DNA of 64,000 nt from Beijerinckiaceae bacterium (GCA_947475995.1 CANJNI010000002.1:62001-126000), one strand, 5' to 3'; positions 9,720-20,162 are shown, counted from the first letter of the stretch. Made by a program: numbers and translations. Notes: generated from the sequence alone by a model not told the origin.

Positions 9720-10991
9720 ATGCTGAAGCCCGAAGACAACGAACGCCTGACCCGCGTTGGTCCCGGCACGCCGGCAGGCGAGCTTTTCCGCCGTTATTGG
9801 CAGCCAGCGCTCCTGGCCGAAGAACTTCCCGAGAAGGATGGGCCGCCGGTGCGCGTGCGCCTGCTGGGCGAAGACCTGATCGCATTCCGCGATTCCACCG
9901 GAGCGGTCGGGCTGGTCGACGCCTTCTGCCCGCACCGCCGCGCGCCGATGTTCTTCGGCCGCAATGAAGATTGCGGCCTGCGCTGCGTCTACCACGGCTG
10001 GAAATTCGACCTGAACGGGGACTGCGTCGACATGCCGTCGGAACCTGCCGGCACGCCCCTGCAGGCAAAAGTCAAGATCAAGGCCTATCCGACCGTCGAG
10101 AAGGGCGGAATCATCTGGACCTATATGGGCCCGAAGGACCAGCAACCCGAGCCGCCCGATTACGAATGGCTGCGCGCGCCCGCCACCCATCGCTATGTCT
10201 CGAAGACCTTCGAGGAGTGCAACTATCTGCAGGCGCTGGAAGGCGGGCTCGACACTGCCCATTCATCCTTTGCGCACAACAACAACATGGGCGCGAAGGA
10301 CGAACCACGCAATCGCGACACATCGCCGACTCTCGACGTCGAGCGGACCGACTACGGTTATCATTATGTCTCGACGCGCCAGATGGGCGGCGGAGACAGG
10401 TACATCCGCTTCTATCATTTCCTGATGCCGTTCCAGCAGATGCGCGGCGGCATTCACCATTTCAATGGCGACCGGCGCGACCTTCCCGAACTCGACGGAC
10501 ACCTCTGGGCGCCGATCGACGACCACACGACCTTTGTTTACAACTGGGCCTGCGGATACGACATCAACGTGCCGCTGGACCCGCACCACATGGCCGAGCG
10601 CGAGCATTTCTACGGACGCGGTCCGCAGGATCTGATTCCCGGCACCTACAGGCTGAAGCTGAACAGGTCGAACGACTACATGATCGACCGCAAGCTGCAG
10701 AAGACAAAAACCTACACCGGCATCAAGGGCGTCAACACGCAGGACTTCGCCCTGCAGGAAGGCATGGGCCCCATCGTCGATCGCTCGAAGGAAAATCTCG
10801 GGACGAGCGACCGCGCCATCGTGACCATGCGGCGTCTTTTGCTGGAAGCCGTACAGGACGTCGCGCAGGGCCGGACGCCGCGCGGGCGCGATCCGGCGAC
10901 CCATCGCGATGTGCGCCCGTATGATGATTTCATCCGCGCCGGTCAGGACTGGCGCGAGATCTTCGATCGCGAGACCCGCGCCAAATGGTAA
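9720..10991 (+). CDS. Rieske-type aromatic ring-hydroxylating oxygenase, large subunit
   Basis: A 423-residue oxygenase component. The Rieske [2Fe-2S] ligands are in CPHRRAPMFF and CVYHGWKF (residues ~70-100). The catalytic mononuclear iron site is LDTAHSSFAH (D-x3-H-x4-H) near residue 185. The layout resembles phthalate 4,5-dioxygenase and vanillate-type oxygenases, but the substrate cannot be named. The ATG at 9720 was chosen because the family begins close to MLxxEDNE. No reductase or ferredoxin gene is adjacent, so electrons must come from a partner elsewhere. Confidence 0.88.
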   Translation: MLKPEDNERLTRVGPGTPAGELFRRYWQPALLAEELPEKDGPPVRVRLLGEDLIAFRDSTGAVGLVDAFCPHRRAPMFFGRNEDCGLRCVYHGWKFDLNGDCVDMPSEPAGTPLQAKVKIKAYPTVEKGGIIWTYMGPKDQQPEPPDYEWLRAPATHRYVSKTFEECNYLQALEGGLDTAHSSFAHNNNMGAKDEPRNRDTSPTLDVERTDYGYHYVSTRQMGGGDRYIRFYHFLMPFQQMRGGIHHFNGDRRDLPELDGHLWAPIDDHTTFVYNWACGYDINVPLDPHHMAEREHFYGRGPQDLIPGTYRLKLNRSNDYMIDRKLQKTKTYTGIKGVNTQDFALQEGMGPIVDRSKENLGTSDRAIVTMRRLLLEAVQDVAQGRTPRGRDPATHRDVRPYDDFIRAGQDWREIFDRETRAKW

Positions 10992-11004
10992 GGACGCAGG
11001 ACGG

Positions 11005-11511
11005 ATGGTAGGACCTGCGGACGACAATCATGCGCGCATGACTCTTTGGGGTTCGCTCGAGGCGAAATTCGGGTCGACGCCCTTCCGGACCTTCGTGTTC
11101 TGGCCGATTGCGGTTTTTCTCTACGAACTCGTCAACGAAGGGCCGGATTTTTCGATCCTGCCATTCGGACTCGTTTTTCTTGTCTGGGGCTACGGGCAAT
11201 ATCGCTACGCGGGCGCCTTCAGAACGAAGCGCGGCGGCGGCGGCCCCGGCATCGCCAATCCGCCGCAGCGTCTGGTGGCCGAAGGCCTCTATGCCTATGT
11301 CCGCAACCCGATGTATCTCGGACATCTGATCTTCATTTACGGGCTCGCGCTCACGTTCAAGTCATGGCTGGCGCTGGCGATTCTGATTTTTCACATGTGG
11401 TGGTTTCATCGGCGCGTGCTGGAAGACGAAGTCCGCATGCGGGCTTTGTTCGGTCGCTCATATGATGATTATGCATCGCATGTGAAACGCTGGATTCCGG
11501 GTTTCTTCTGA
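11005..11511 (+). CDS. Isoprenylcysteine/phospholipid methyltransferase-like membrane protein
   Basis: A membrane protein of about 168 residues with four hydrophobic segments. The C-terminal motif RLVAEGLYAYVRNPMYLGHLIFIYGLAL, then EDEVRMRALFGRSYDDYASHVKRWIPGF, is that of the ICMT/PEMT fold, which methylates small molecules, prenylcysteine or lipids using S-adenosylmethionine. Bacterial members have no settled substrate. The start is uncertain: ATG 11005 has AAGGA 11 bp upstream, while ATG 11038 has no ribosome-binding site but removes a polar leader. It follows the Rieske gene by 13 bp, so the two may be co-transcribed. Confidence 0.75.
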   Translation: MVGPADDNHARMTLWGSLEAKFGSTPFRTFVFWPIAVFLYELVNEGPDFSILPFGLVFLVWGYGQYRYAGAFRTKRGGGGPGIANPPQRLVAEGLYAYVRNPMYLGHLIFIYGLALTFKSWLALAILIFHMWWFHRRVLEDEVRMRALFGRSYDDYASHVKRWIPGFF

Positions 11512-11609
11512 AGATCGGCGCGATTCGCCTGCGCTCGCCAAGCGGCTTTTTGACTTTTCCCCGCCGTTTGAGACTTGCGGCAGGAGGCGATCCGATCCTA
11601 ACATCCCCC

Positions 11610-12116
11610 ATGGTTCAGACCTCGATCACCATACGGGCTGCGCGTCCGGCCGATTCCGCCGAGATTGCAGCCGTGCATGATTCGGCCTGGCATGACGCCT
11701 ACCGGGGCATCATTCCCGGACGCGAACTTGAAAAGATGATCGCCCGCCGCGGCCCGCGCTGGTGGAAGTCCGCCATAGCGCGAGGTTCGCGCCTGATGGT
11801 GCTGGATTTCGACGAATCGATCGGCGGCTATGCGAGCTACGGTCGCAACCGCGTACCCTCGCTGCCCTATCAGGGCGAATTGTTCGAATTATATCTGGCG
11901 CCCGAATTTCAGGGTCTGGGTTTCGGCAGGCGCCTGTTTCAGGCGGTGCGGCGCGATCTGGCCGAACATGGCTACCAGAACATGCTCGTCTGGGCCCTGG
12001 CGGACAATGATCGCGCGACGGCGTTCTACGAGCGCATGGGCGGCAAGGTGGTTCGGCGCGCGCCGGAGAAATTCGGCTCCGAGATGCGTGACCGCGTGGC
12101 TTTTGCTTTCGACTAG
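11610..12116 (+). CDS. GNAT family N-acetyltransferase
   Basis: A 168-residue acetyltransferase. Motif A is LYLAPEFQGLGFGRRLF (Q-x2-G-x-G/F, acetyl-CoA pyrophosphate loop) near residue 97, followed by ALADNDRATAFYERMGGKVVRR, the motif B helix that ends most GNAT folds. The substrate is unknown. The ATG at 11610 was chosen because it leaves the TIRAARPADSAEIAAVHDSAW first strand and helix at the N-terminus. There is no obvious operon with neighbours: 98 bp separate it from the upstream gene. Confidence 0.85.
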   Translation: MVQTSITIRAARPADSAEIAAVHDSAWHDAYRGIIPGRELEKMIARRGPRWWKSAIARGSRLMVLDFDESIGGYASYGRNRVPSLPYQGELFELYLAPEFQGLGFGRRLFQAVRRDLAEHGYQNMLVWALADNDRATAFYERMGGKVVRRAPEKFGSEMRDRVAFAFD

Positions 12117-12228
12117 GGCCGAAATCGGCTTGGGCTGAACGAAAGCATTTACCTCTCGCATTTAGTCTGGCTTGCGCCTTTCAGGCTGCGTTTTTAAACA
12201 CGCGCCTCTATTCAGCCCGGAGCCTTTC

Positions 12229-12771
12229 ATGCGTATCGACGCCATTTCAATTGGCAAGAACCCGCCCCAGGAAGTGAACGTCGTGATCGAGGTTCCCATT
12301 GGGGGCGAACCGATCAAATACGAAATGGACAAGGACGCCGGCGCGTTGGTGGTGGATCGCTTCCTCTATACGTCCATGCGCTATCCGGGCAATTACGGCT
12401 TCATTCCCCACACCCTGTCTGGCGACGGCGACCCTTGCGACGTGGTGGTGGCCAATACGCGCGCGATCGTGCCGGGCGCGATCATGAGCTGCCGCATCGT
12501 CGGCGTGCTGCTGATGGAAGACGAGGCGGGCGGCGACGAAAAGCTGCTGGCGGTTCCCTCGTCAAAACTGACGCAGCGTTACGACAAGGTGAAGAACTAC
12601 ACCGACCTGCCCGACATCACGCTCAAGCAGATCGAGCATTTCTTCCAGCACTACAAGGATCTGGAGCCCGGCAAGTGGGTGAAGGTCGTGCGCTGGGGCG
12701 ACGCGCAGGAAGCGCACGCGCTCGTTCTCGAAGGCATCGAACGCGCCCGGGCGGCCAAGCAGAAGGGCTGA
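12229..12771 (+). CDS. ppa: Inorganic pyrophosphatase
   Basis: A 180-residue family I soluble pyrophosphatase that hydrolyses PPi to phosphate and drives biosynthetic reactions. The signature DGDPCDVVV (three metal-binding aspartates) is present near residue 66, along with [11 protein letters not shown] and the C-terminal [15 protein letters not shown]. The length equals that of other bacterial enzymes. ATG 12229 is preceded by GGAG and begins MRIDAISIG, the usual alphaproteobacterial N-terminus. It ends two bases before the stop of metW, which runs the opposite way. Confidence 0.96.
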   Translation: MRIDAISIGKNPPQEVNVVIEVPIGGEPIKYEMDKDAGALVVDRFLYTSMRYPGNYGFIPHTLSGDGDPCDVVVANTRAIVPGAIMSCRIVGVLLMEDEAGGDEKLLAVPSSKLTQRYDKVKNYTDLPDITLKQIEHFFQHYKDLEPGKWVKVVRWGDAQEAHALVLEGIERARAAKQKG

Positions 12772-12772
12772 T

Positions 12773-13423
12773 TCAGTCCTTCCGCTTGAGCAGGAACACG
12801 CCCTGCTCGCCGAACATGTTCCAGACCCACCACGGCGCATTGACCCGCACCGGCGCGCCGTAGCGGTCGAGCGCCACGCCGCGCTCGATCCTGGCGCCGA
12901 TGTCGTTCACGAGTCCGACGAAATCGCGGATCGTGCAGAAGTGGATATTGGGCGTGTCGTACCAGGTGTACGACAGGTTCTCCGTCACCGGCATGCGGCC
13001 CTTGAACATGAGCTGCGTGCGGATGCGCCAATGTCCGAAATTCGGAAATGACACGATGGCGTGGCGGCCGATGCGCAACATATGCTCCAGCACGCGGCGC
13101 GGATGCCGGGTCGCCTGAAGCGTCTGGGACAGGATGACATAATCAAAACCGTCGTCCGGATAGTCCTGCAAGTCGACGTCGGCGTCGCCCTGAATGACCG
13201 AAAGCCCCTTCGCCACGCAATCGTTGACGCCGCGCTGCGACAGTTCCATGCCGCGCGCATCGACGCCGCGCTGCTCGCTCAGGAGCCGCAGCAAAGTCCC
13301 GTCTCCGCAGCCGACATCCAGCACGCGCGCATTGCGCTGAACCATGTCGGCGATCAGCAGAAGATCGACGCGCGCATCGGCGCGGATCGCCTCATCGCTG
13401 AGATGCCGTTGCGCTTCGGTCAT
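12773..13423 (-). CDS. metW: Methionine biosynthesis protein MetW
   Basis: A 216-residue SAM-methyltransferase-fold protein. [16 protein letters not shown] is motif I, followed by [18 protein letters not shown] and [11 protein letters not shown], which are characteristic of MetW. MetW pairs with MetX and is required for its acyltransferase activity in several alphaproteobacteria. The ATG overlaps the last four bases of metX (ATGA), so the two are translationally coupled. Confidence 0.93.
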   Translation of the reverse strand: MTEAQRHLSDEAIRADARVDLLLIADMVQRNARVLDVGCGDGTLLRLLSEQRGVDARGMELSQRGVNDCVAKGLSVIQGDADVDLQDYPDDGFDYVILSQTLQATRHPRRVLEHMLRIGRHAIVSFPNFGHWRIRTQLMFKGRMPVTENLSYTWYDTPNIHFCTIRDFVGLVNDIGARIERGVALDRYGAPVRVNAPWWVWNMFGEQGVFLLKRKD

Positions 13424-14619
13424 GCGAGTCCCCGCGCTCGGGCGGCGGCGCCCAGAAATCCCCTCGTCGTCGAAAGCAATTCGGGCACGTCGAGCAGGAA
13501 AGCGTCATGGCCCTTGTCGGTCTCGATTTCGACAAAAGAGACAGATGCCCCGCCCGCGTTCAGCGCATGTACGACGGCGCGTGAGTCAGAGGTCGGAAAC
13601 AGCCAGTCCGACGTGAAGGATACGACGCAAAACCGCGTCTTCGTGCCTTTGAACGCCTGCGCCAGACTGCCGCCGTAGTCAGCCGCAAGGTCGAAATAAT
13701 CCATCGCGCGCGTCACGTAGAGATAGGAATTGGCGTCGAACCGTTCGACGAAGCTCGATCCCTGATGGCGCAGGTAACTTTCGATCTGGAAATCTGCGTC
13801 GAACGAAAAGGTCGGGGCGGAACGATCCTGCAGCTTGCGGCCGAATTTCCGGTGCAGGGCCTCGTCCGACATATACGTGATATGCGCCGCCATGCGGGCG
13901 ACCGCCAGGCCCTTGGATGGTTTCAGGCCGTTTTCGTAATAACGCCCGGCCTGCCAGTCGGGATCGGCCATGACGGCCTGCCGGCCTACTTCGTGGAAAG
14001 CGATGTTCTGCGAGGAATGCCGTGCGGCCGCCGCAATCGGGATCGCCGAAAAGACCCGGTCCGGATAGAGCGCGGCCCATTGCAGCACCTGCATGCCGCC
14101 CATCGACCCTCCGGCCACGCAAAACAATGTGTCGATTCCCAGATAATCGACCAGCTTGGCCTGCGCCCGCACCATGTCCTTGATGGTCACAACCGGCAGG
14201 TCGAGCCCGTAGGGAAGTCCGGTCGAGGGATTGATCGACGCCGGGCCTGTGGTGCCCATGCAGCCGCCGATCACATTCGAGCAGATAATGAAATAGCGGT
14301 CGGTGTCGATGGGCTTGCCCGGTCCCACCATGGTCTCCCACCAGCCGGACTTGCCGGTGACCGGATGTTCGTTAGCCACATGCTGATCGCCCGTCAGCGC
14401 ATGGCAGATCAGGACCGCGTTGGATTTCGCCGCATTCAGGGTTCCGTATGTCTGGTAAGCGATCTGCAACGGCCCGACCGGCACGCCCGCATCCATCATC
14501 AGCGGGTCGCTCTCCGGGAACCGCACGACCAGACTGCGGGGCGTTTCGGCCTCCAGATGAGCCGCCGCACTGGCGGACTTGGCAATCTCCTCGGACGGCA
14601 CCCGATTCCTCACACACAC
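13420..14619 (-). CDS. metX: Homoserine O-acyltransferase MetX
   Basis: A 399-residue alpha/beta hydrolase that acylates homoserine in methionine synthesis. The nucleophile serine is in [13 protein letters not shown], with the catalytic aspartate in TSDWLFPT and histidine in [22 protein letters not shown] is a MetX family stretch. Acetyl versus succinyl preference cannot be decided here. The frame begins with GTG at 14619 (a second GTG lies at 14613). No ATG exists before residue 41, so one of these is the likely start, but it is not certain. No SAM-II-like riboswitch was recognised upstream. Confidence 0.93.
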   Translation of the reverse strand: MCVRNRVPSEEIAKSASAAAHLEAETPRSLVVRFPESDPLMMDAGVPVGPLQIAYQTYGTLNAAKSNAVLICHALTGDQHVANEHPVTGKSGWWETMVGPGKPIDTDRYFIICSNVIGGCMGTTGPASINPSTGLPYGLDLPVVTIKDMVRAQAKLVDYLGIDTLFCVAGGSMGGMQVLQWAALYPDRVFSAIPIAAAARHSSQNIAFHEVGRQAVMADPDWQAGRYYENGLKPSKGLAVARMAAHITYMSDEALHRKFGRKLQDRSAPTFSFDADFQIESYLRHQGSSFVERFDANSYLYVTRAMDYFDLAADYGGSLAQAFKGTKTRFCVVSFTSDWLFPTSDSRAVVHALNAGGASVSFVEIETDKGHDAFLLDVPELLSTTRGFLGAAARARGLA

Positions 14620-14795
14620 GCAATTGTTCGATCTTTCGAACGTATCGTACGGTATTCAGGTTGACGCTTGATTGCAAGGCAAGCGTGGCGGAGCAGCGGC
14701 GAGCGCCGGTTTCCTTTGCCAAGTCTGGCGCGCCGCCTTATGAACCAGACCGGTTTCGAAGCCCGGGTATCCAAGTGTCAGATCCTGCCCCCAAG

Positions 14796-15647
14796 ATGGA
14801 CGTCGATCCAGTCGCGGACCTCAACCGATTGCGAGTCGATATCGACCGCATCGACGCCGAGATGCACCGCCTGCTGATGGAGCGGGGCGACATCATCGAG
14901 AGCCTGATCGCTGTGAAGGCCCGGCAGGGTGGCGGCTCGGCCTTCCGGCCAGGGCGCGAGGCCGACATGATGCGCCGCATCGCCGGTCGCCACAAAGGCA
15001 TCCTGCCGCTCGACACGGTTGAGGGCATCTGGCGCATCATCATCGCCACTTTCACCTATGTGCAGGCCAATTATTCCGTCCATGCGGACATTGCGGGCGG
15101 CGACGCCGCCATGCGGGATTCAGTCCGGTTCCATTTCGGCTTTACGGTGCCGTTCATCCAGCATCAGGGTCCGGCGGGGGTGATCGACGCAGTCGCGCGC
15201 TCCGATGGCGACCTCGGGATGGTGCGGATCGACGGCGGCATCGCGGCCGGGGCCTGGTGGCAAAAACTGACCGCGCCAACGGCTCCAAAAATCATCGCCC
15301 GTGTTCCTTTCGTCGAGCGCCCGGACCACCCTGCCGGGATGCCGGTCTTCGTGCTCTCCCTGCCGCTGGCGGAGGCGGCCGCGCGCGACGTTCTCATTTT
15401 TTCGGTGACGCTGGAGCGATGGCGGGACGCAATCCCCGACGCAATAGGAAGTCTCGGTTGTGAGATCCTTGGCAATGCGGCGACCGGGACCGGGCTTTCG
15501 CTGCTGGTCGCCGCACCCGGAGAAGCATCGCCCGACGCGCTCCGGGACGCCCTCGCCGCAGCGGGCTGCCCCGGACCCCGCATCGTTCAGGTTGGCAGCC
15601 ACGCGGCGCGGTCCGACCGTCGCGGGCAGGCGCTCATTCAGGGCTAG
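14796..15647 (+). CDS. Chorismate mutase (AroQ type) with C-terminal extension
   Basis: A 283-residue protein whose first ~95 residues are an AroQ-type chorismate mutase ([33 protein letters not shown]). This converts chorismate to prephenate. The remaining ~180 residues form an alpha/beta region without the TR(F) prephenate dehydratase active-site motif; its role is unknown. ATG 14796 was chosen to place the first mutase helix at the N-terminus; GTG 14775 is an alternative. hisC follows after 35 bp and then tyrA, so this is an aromatic amino-acid unit. Confidence 0.85.
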   Translation: MDVDPVADLNRLRVDIDRIDAEMHRLLMERGDIIESLIAVKARQGGGSAFRPGREADMMRRIAGRHKGILPLDTVEGIWRIIIATFTYVQANYSVHADIAGGDAAMRDSVRFHFGFTVPFIQHQGPAGVIDAVARSDGDLGMVRIDGGIAAGAWWQKLTAPTAPKIIARVPFVERPDHPAGMPVFVLSLPLAEAAARDVLIFSVTLERWRDAIPDAIGSLGCEILGNAATGTGLSLLVAAPGEASPDALRDALAAAGCPGPRIVQVGSHAARSDRRGQALIQG

Positions 15648-15682
15648 ATTTTCCTTTTTCCACTTCGCCGAAAGTCAGATGC

Positions 15683-16795
15683 ATGAACCAGATCCTCCGT
15701 CCCGTCGCCCGCGACAGCGTTCTGAAGATCGACCCCTATGTGCCGGGAAAGAGTTCGGCCCCGGGCGTCGATCGCATTTTCAAGCTCTCGTCCAACGAGT
15801 CGCCGCTCGGTCCGTCTAAGAAGGCCGTCACGGCCTTTGCGTCGGTCGCCGGGAAGCTTGAGGATTACCCCGAAGGATCGGCCCGCCGTCTGCGCGAAGC
15901 CATCGGCAAGCGGTATGGACTTGACCCGGATCGGCTTGTTTGCGGGTGCGGCTCCGACGACCTTCTGCACCTGCTCGCCACCGCCTATGTGGGCGAGGGC
16001 GACGAAGGCATTTTCACCACGCACGGCTTCCTGGTTTACGAGATCGCCATCAGGGCGGCCGGCGGCACGCCGGTGATCGTCCCTGAAACCGATCTGACGG
16101 CCGATGTGGACGCGATTCTGGCGGCCGTAACGCCGCGCACGAAGATCGTCTTCATCGCCAATCCCAACAATCCTACCGGCACCTATGTGAACATGGCGGA
16201 GATCAAGCGGCTGCAGGCGAATCTGCCCCCGAATGTCCTGCTCGTGCTCGACGCCGCCTACGCCGAATATGTCCGTCGCAACGATTACACCGCCGGCATC
16301 GAGATGGTTTCGACCTGCGAGAACGTCGTGATGACTCGCACCTTCTCGAAGATCCACGGCCTCGCGAACTTGCGCCTTGGCTGGGCCTTCGCCCCCTCAC
16401 ATGTCTGCGATGCGCTGCATCGCATTCGCGGACCCTTCAACGTCAACGGTCCGGCGATGGAGGCCGGGATTGCGGCGATTGAAGACACAGAGCATGTGAC
16501 CTTCGCGGCCGACCACAATGAAAAATGGCTGGGCTGGCTGACTGAAGGCGTCTCGAAGCTCGGCCTGAAAGCAACGCCGAGCGTGGCGAATTTCCTGCTG
16601 GTGCATTTCCCCGACGAGCCCGGGCGGACTGCCGTTGACGCCGATGCGTTCCTGACCAGGCGCGGTCTGATCGTCCGCAATGTGGCCTCCTACAAGCTGC
16701 CGCAGTGCCTGCGCATGACGGTCGGCACCGAAGAAGCAAACCGCTTGCTGCTCGGCGCCTTGACGGACTTCGTGGGAGGCCGGGCGCGTGCCTGA
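15683..16795 (+). CDS. hisC: Histidinol-phosphate / aromatic aminotransferase
   Basis: A 370-residue class-II PLP aminotransferase of the HisC family. [14 protein letters not shown] and the [15 protein letters not shown] stretch are hallmarks. The PLP lysine is in [19 protein letters not shown] near residue 225. Flanked by a chorismate mutase gene and tyrA, it may serve as the tyrosine/phenylalanine aminotransferase as well as, or instead of, the histidine-pathway enzyme; this is inference from context. Its last 8 bases overlap the tyrA start. Confidence 0.9.
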   Translation: MNQILRPVARDSVLKIDPYVPGKSSAPGVDRIFKLSSNESPLGPSKKAVTAFASVAGKLEDYPEGSARRLREAIGKRYGLDPDRLVCGCGSDDLLHLLATAYVGEGDEGIFTTHGFLVYEIAIRAAGGTPVIVPETDLTADVDAILAAVTPRTKIVFIANPNNPTGTYVNMAEIKRLQANLPPNVLLVLDAAYAEYVRRNDYTAGIEMVSTCENVVMTRTFSKIHGLANLRLGWAFAPSHVCDALHRIRGPFNVNGPAMEAGIAAIEDTEHVTFAADHNEKWLGWLTEGVSKLGLKATPSVANFLLVHFPDEPGRTAVDADAFLTRRGLIVRNVASYKLPQCLRMTVGTEEANRLLLGALTDFVGGRARA

Positions 16796-17747
16796 CAGTC
16801 TCGGACCCGCGCTCGAAACGCCCCTGTTCGAACGCATCGCCATCATCGGCCTCGGGCTGATCGGTTCGTCGATCGCCCGCGTGGCCCGCCGGAAGAATCT
16901 GGCAGGCACGATCGTGGCGATCGACCAGTCCCTGCAGGTCCGTTCGCGCGTCGCCGAACTCGGCATTGCGGACGAAGTGGCCGCGTCAGCCGGCGACGGC
17001 GTGCGCAATGCTGATCTGGTGATTCTCTGCGTGCCGGTGGGGGCGAATGCGTCCGTGGCGAAAGAGATTGGGGCAAGCCTGAAACCCGGCTCTATCGTTT
17101 CGGATGTCGGCTCCGTGAAGGCCTCCGTCGTGGCCAATGTGGTTCCGCATCTACCGGAAGGCGTGTCTTTCGTACCCGCCCACCCGGTGGCCGGCACGGA
17201 GTTCTCCGGTCCCGACGCAGGCTTCGCGACCTTGTTCAAGAATCGCTGGTGCATTCTGACGCCGCCGGACGGAACCCCGCCCGATGCGATCGCGCGCGTG
17301 CGGGAATTCTGGGCCGCGATGGGTTCGAACGTCGAGATCATGACGCCGACGCATCACGATCTGGTGCTGGGCATCACGAGCCATCTGCCGCATCTGATCG
17401 CCTTCAACATTGTCGGCACCGCAGCGGCGCTCGAGGAAGGCACGAAGTCGGAAGTCATCAAGTTTTCAGCCGGCGGGTTCCGCGACTTCACCCGCATCGC
17501 GGCGTCCGATCCAACCATGTGGCGCGACGTCTTCCTCCACAACAAGGAAGCCGTTCTGGAAATGCTGGATCGGTTCAACGCCGATCTCAATGCGCTTGTG
17601 AAGATGATCAAGGAGGGCGATGGCCCCGGCCTGCACGATCGCTTCTCGCGCACCCGCGCGATCCGTCGCAGCATCATCGAGCAGGGCCAGGAAACCGCAA
17701 CCGCGGACTTCGGGCGGCTGGGACCGGACGCAACCGCGTCTCAGTAA
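16788..17747 (+). CDS. tyrA: Prephenate/arogenate dehydrogenase
   Basis: A 319-residue NAD(P)-dependent dehydrogenase for tyrosine synthesis. The Rossmann motif [12 protein letters not shown] lies near residue 22. [11 protein letters not shown] and [15 protein letters not shown], with the catalytic histidine, are family motifs, followed by the helical dimerisation domain ([21 protein letters not shown]). The GTG start at 16788 overlaps hisC, indicating coupled translation. Whether prephenate or arogenate is preferred is not visible. Confidence 0.93.
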   Translation: MPDSLGPALETPLFERIAIIGLGLIGSSIARVARRKNLAGTIVAIDQSLQVRSRVAELGIADEVAASAGDGVRNADLVILCVPVGANASVAKEIGASLKPGSIVSDVGSVKASVVANVVPHLPEGVSFVPAHPVAGTEFSGPDAGFATLFKNRWCILTPPDGTPPDAIARVREFWAAMGSNVEIMTPTHHDLVLGITSHLPHLIAFNIVGTAAALEEGTKSEVIKFSAGGFRDFTRIAASDPTMWRDVFLHNKEAVLEMLDRFNADLNALVKMIKEGDGPGLHDRFSRTRAIRRSIIEQGQETATADFGRLGPDATASQ

Positions 17748-18814
17748 AGCGGCAGGAGCACCAGCGGCAACCGCAAGGGGCCTATGGCGGCTCTCCCGTC
17801 TTTCAGTTCGACCGGCAGTGTCAAACGCATTCCCGGTTGGGACGGGTTGCCGGCGGGTTCGCGTCGCGCCAGAAATCCGGACAGGGCGCTGCCGATGCTG
17901 ACCGCAGCCGGGCTGACGCCATAACGTTTGAGAACCTCGTCGACATTGCTCGCGCTGATCGACACGTTGCCCCGCAGCCGCCGCAAGTCATCCAGTTGCA
18001 GGACGCCGCTTGCTTCCGCCGTCATGGCGGCCTGCTCGAATCGCAATGTGGACAGATGGAACTTGCCGCCCGTGATGCGCCAGTCCTCGATCGACCCGAT
18101 CAGATCATCCAGGAGAAGAACATCGGCGCGATCCATCCGGGCCTTGAGCCCGAGCGCGGCCGGCATGGATGAACCCGTCAGTTGGTTCAACGGCGACGAC
18201 TCGAACGCCATCGCGTCCATGGCGATATCGACCGTTTCTTCTGCGCCGGCGACGACGTCGAGCGCCAGCGTTCCCAAGCGCGATTGCGCTGCGGGAAACT
18301 CGAGTCCTTCGCCCCGAACCTTCAGGCCTCGCAGACCCGTGGACCCCCACGCGATATCGAAGCTCATGTTCGTCCATCGCAGCGAGACAGGTTGAGCCTC
18401 AATTTGCGTACGATAATCGAGCGGCCCGGTCAGTTTCGCCTCAATCCGGAACGGATTGGCCAACGGCGCAGTGGCTTCAAGCCGGCTGGCGCTGGCCGCC
18501 TGCGTGCCGCGACCGTTCGCGACTTCCACCTTCAGGCCATCGCAAACGAAGTCGACCCTGAACGGAAAGCCGCTCGTGCGCTGCGACGCACATGACCACT
18601 TACGTCCGAAGATTCTTTGCTGAGCCTCGACCCAGCGGTCGAGCGCCACAAGAGCCGCTGCGCGCGTGGCGAACCAGCCGATGCCCGGCAATGCGAGGGC
18701 CAGGATCGTCAGCGCCGCAATCCAGCGCGGCAGCCGGGCCTTTTTCGCAGAAGCAGGAATGGTCGAATTCAACAGGGCGGTTCCAGCGTGATGCGCGATG
18801 GTGTAACGGTTCAC
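17741..18814 (-). CDS. DUF2125 domain protein, membrane-anchored
   Basis: A 357-residue alphaproteobacterial protein of unknown function. A single N-terminal membrane segment (WIAALTILALALPGIGWFA) is followed by SGFPFRVDFVCDGLKV, the start of the DUF2125 beta-rich periplasmic region. The start is GTG at 18814. It converges on tyrA with a 7-bp overlap. The fold resembles AsmA-like outer-membrane biogenesis proteins in being a long beta domain after one anchor, but I cannot assign a role. Confidence 0.78.
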   Translation of the reverse strand: MNRYTIAHHAGTALLNSTIPASAKKARLPRWIAALTILALALPGIGWFATRAAALVALDRWVEAQQRIFGRKWSCASQRTSGFPFRVDFVCDGLKVEVANGRGTQAASASRLEATAPLANPFRIEAKLTGPLDYRTQIEAQPVSLRWTNMSFDIAWGSTGLRGLKVRGEGLEFPAAQSRLGTLALDVVAGAEETVDIAMDAMAFESSPLNQLTGSSMPAALGLKARMDRADVLLLDDLIGSIEDWRITGGKFHLSTLRFEQAAMTAEASGVLQLDDLRRLRGNVSISASNVDEVLKRYGVSPAAVSIGSALSGFLARREPAGNPSQPGMRLTLPVELKDGRAAIGPLRLPLVLLPLY

Positions 18815-18840
18815 CGTGGCCCATCAAGGGCAAAACAATC

Positions 18841-19386
18841 ATGGCGGACGAATTGCGCAAGCAGGACGACGATCTGTGGGTGTTCGGTTACGGGTCGCTG
18901 ATCTGGCGCCCCGGCTTCGAGTTCACAGAGCGGGTCGCCGCGACGATCCATGGTTTTCATCGCTCGCTGTGCGTCTTTTCCCACGTTCATCGCGGCACGC
19001 CCGAACGGCCCGGACTTGTGCTCGGCCTCGACCGGGGCGGCTCCTGCCACGGTATCGCCTATCGGGTCGAAAGCAGGCTGCGCCAGACGACCATGGATTA
19101 TCTGCGCGAGCGTGAGCAGGTGACGCTCGTCTACCGCGAGATCAATGCGCTTGCGCGTCTGAAAGACGGGCGGAGGGTGAAAGCGGTCGCCTATGCGGTC
19201 GACCAGCGACACGGGCAATATTCGGGACCGCTGACCCCCGAGCAAGTCCTCGATGCGGTGCGCCACGGCGTCGGCAGATCAGGCCGCAATCCCGAATACA
19301 TCATCAACACCCACGAACATCTGGTCGCGATGGGCATACGGGACAGCACGCTTGAAATGATCGTGCGGCGTCTTGGCGAAGGCTGA
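18841..19386 (+). CDS. chaC: ChaC-type gamma-glutamylcyclotransferase
   Basis: A 181-residue enzyme of the ChaC family, which splits glutathione to 5-oxoproline and Cys-Gly. VFGYGSLIWRPGF is the substrate-binding loop near residue 15, and YLREREQVTLVY contains the conserved catalytic glutamate. NPEYIINTHEHLVAMGI is a typical C-terminal stretch. ATG 18841 is 26 bp from the divergent DUF2125 start, so the two share a promoter region. It ends three bases before the stop of the plsC-like gene. Confidence 0.9.
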   Translation: MADELRKQDDDLWVFGYGSLIWRPGFEFTERVAATIHGFHRSLCVFSHVHRGTPERPGLVLGLDRGGSCHGIAYRVESRLRQTTMDYLREREQVTLVYREINALARLKDGRRVKAVAYAVDQRHGQYSGPLTPEQVLDAVRHGVGRSGRNPEYIINTHEHLVAMGIRDSTLEMIVRRLGEG

Positions 19387-19388
19387 AG

Positions 19389-20162
19389 TCAGCCGGCGCG
19401 GCGCGATTCCCAATCAGCCGGAACAACGGCCTTCAGTTCGGGATTTTGCTGTAACGCTTCGCCGATGATCCGGTCGGACGCCGTTTCGAGCCGCGCGCAG
19501 AGCAATTGGTAAAAGATGTTCTTGTCATAACCGGGCGGGATCGGCGGCAGAAACTCGACGATGATGGTCCCCGGACGCCGCAGGAAGGACCGCCGCGCCC
19601 AGAACAAGCCGGAATTGAGCGCAACCGGCACGCACGGAACCGAATTGTCTGCATAGATATGGGCGACGCCGAACTTGTATTGCGGCGGGGCAGCGGCGGG
19701 GCGCCGGGTTCCCTCGGGAAAGATCACCAGCTGGCGGCCAGCCGCAAGAGCCTCGTGGGCGCGCGCCTTCGCCTGCGCAAGCGCTGCTGCGCCTTTCGAA
19801 CGGTTGATGGCGGTGAGATCTGCCCGCCCGAGGTACCAGCCGAAAAACGGAATCCACGTCAGTTCACGTTTCAGGATGAACGTGAAATCGGTGAAGAACG
19901 GCGGCAGCGCGAACACCTCCCAGATCGACTGATGTTTCGGGGCGACGATGCACGGTCCTTTAGGGATGTTTTCAATTCCCCGAAACTCCACATGCGTGCC
20001 GCAGATCACGCGCATCAGCCAGAAGGTCGCCTTGGCCCAGAGCAGCGCCAGATAGAAGACCGCAAAGCGATTGATGAACAGCGCCGGCAGCCCGACGATG
20101 AGCAGCACAATCAGCGCCGCATAGAACAGGATGTTGAAAATCAGCGACCTGATGACGAGCAT
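19389..20162 (-). CDS. 1-acyl-glycerol-3-phosphate acyltransferase-like (PlsC family)
   Basis: About 257 residues with N-terminal hydrophobic helices and a PlsC acyltransferase domain that adds the second acyl chain to lysophosphatidic acid. Motif I reads KHQSIWE, so the usual H-x4-D has glutamate at the acidic place. Motif III is FPEGTRR and motif IV is VPVALNSG. The ATG at 20160-20162 was chosen; a GTG nine codons upstream is possible. It is downstream of a YdcF-like gene on the same strand with 60 bp between. Confidence 0.85.
   Translation of the reverse strand: MLVIRSLIFNILFYAALIVLLIVGLPALFINRFAVFYLALLWAKATFWLMRVICGTHVEFRGIENIPKGPCIVAPKHQSIWEVFALPPFFTDFTFILKRELTWIPFFGWYLGRADLTAINRSKGAAALAQAKARAHEALAAGRQLVIFPEGTRRPAAAPPQYKFGVAHIYADNSVPCVPVALNSGLFWARRSFLRRPGTIIVEFLPPIPPGYDKNIFYQLLCARLETASDRIIGEALQQNPELKAVVPADWESRRAG

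Noticed and set aside
14620-14795. Possible SAM-II riboswitch before metX
   Set aside because: The expected conserved pseudoknot stretches were not found; only ordinary inverted repeats are present.
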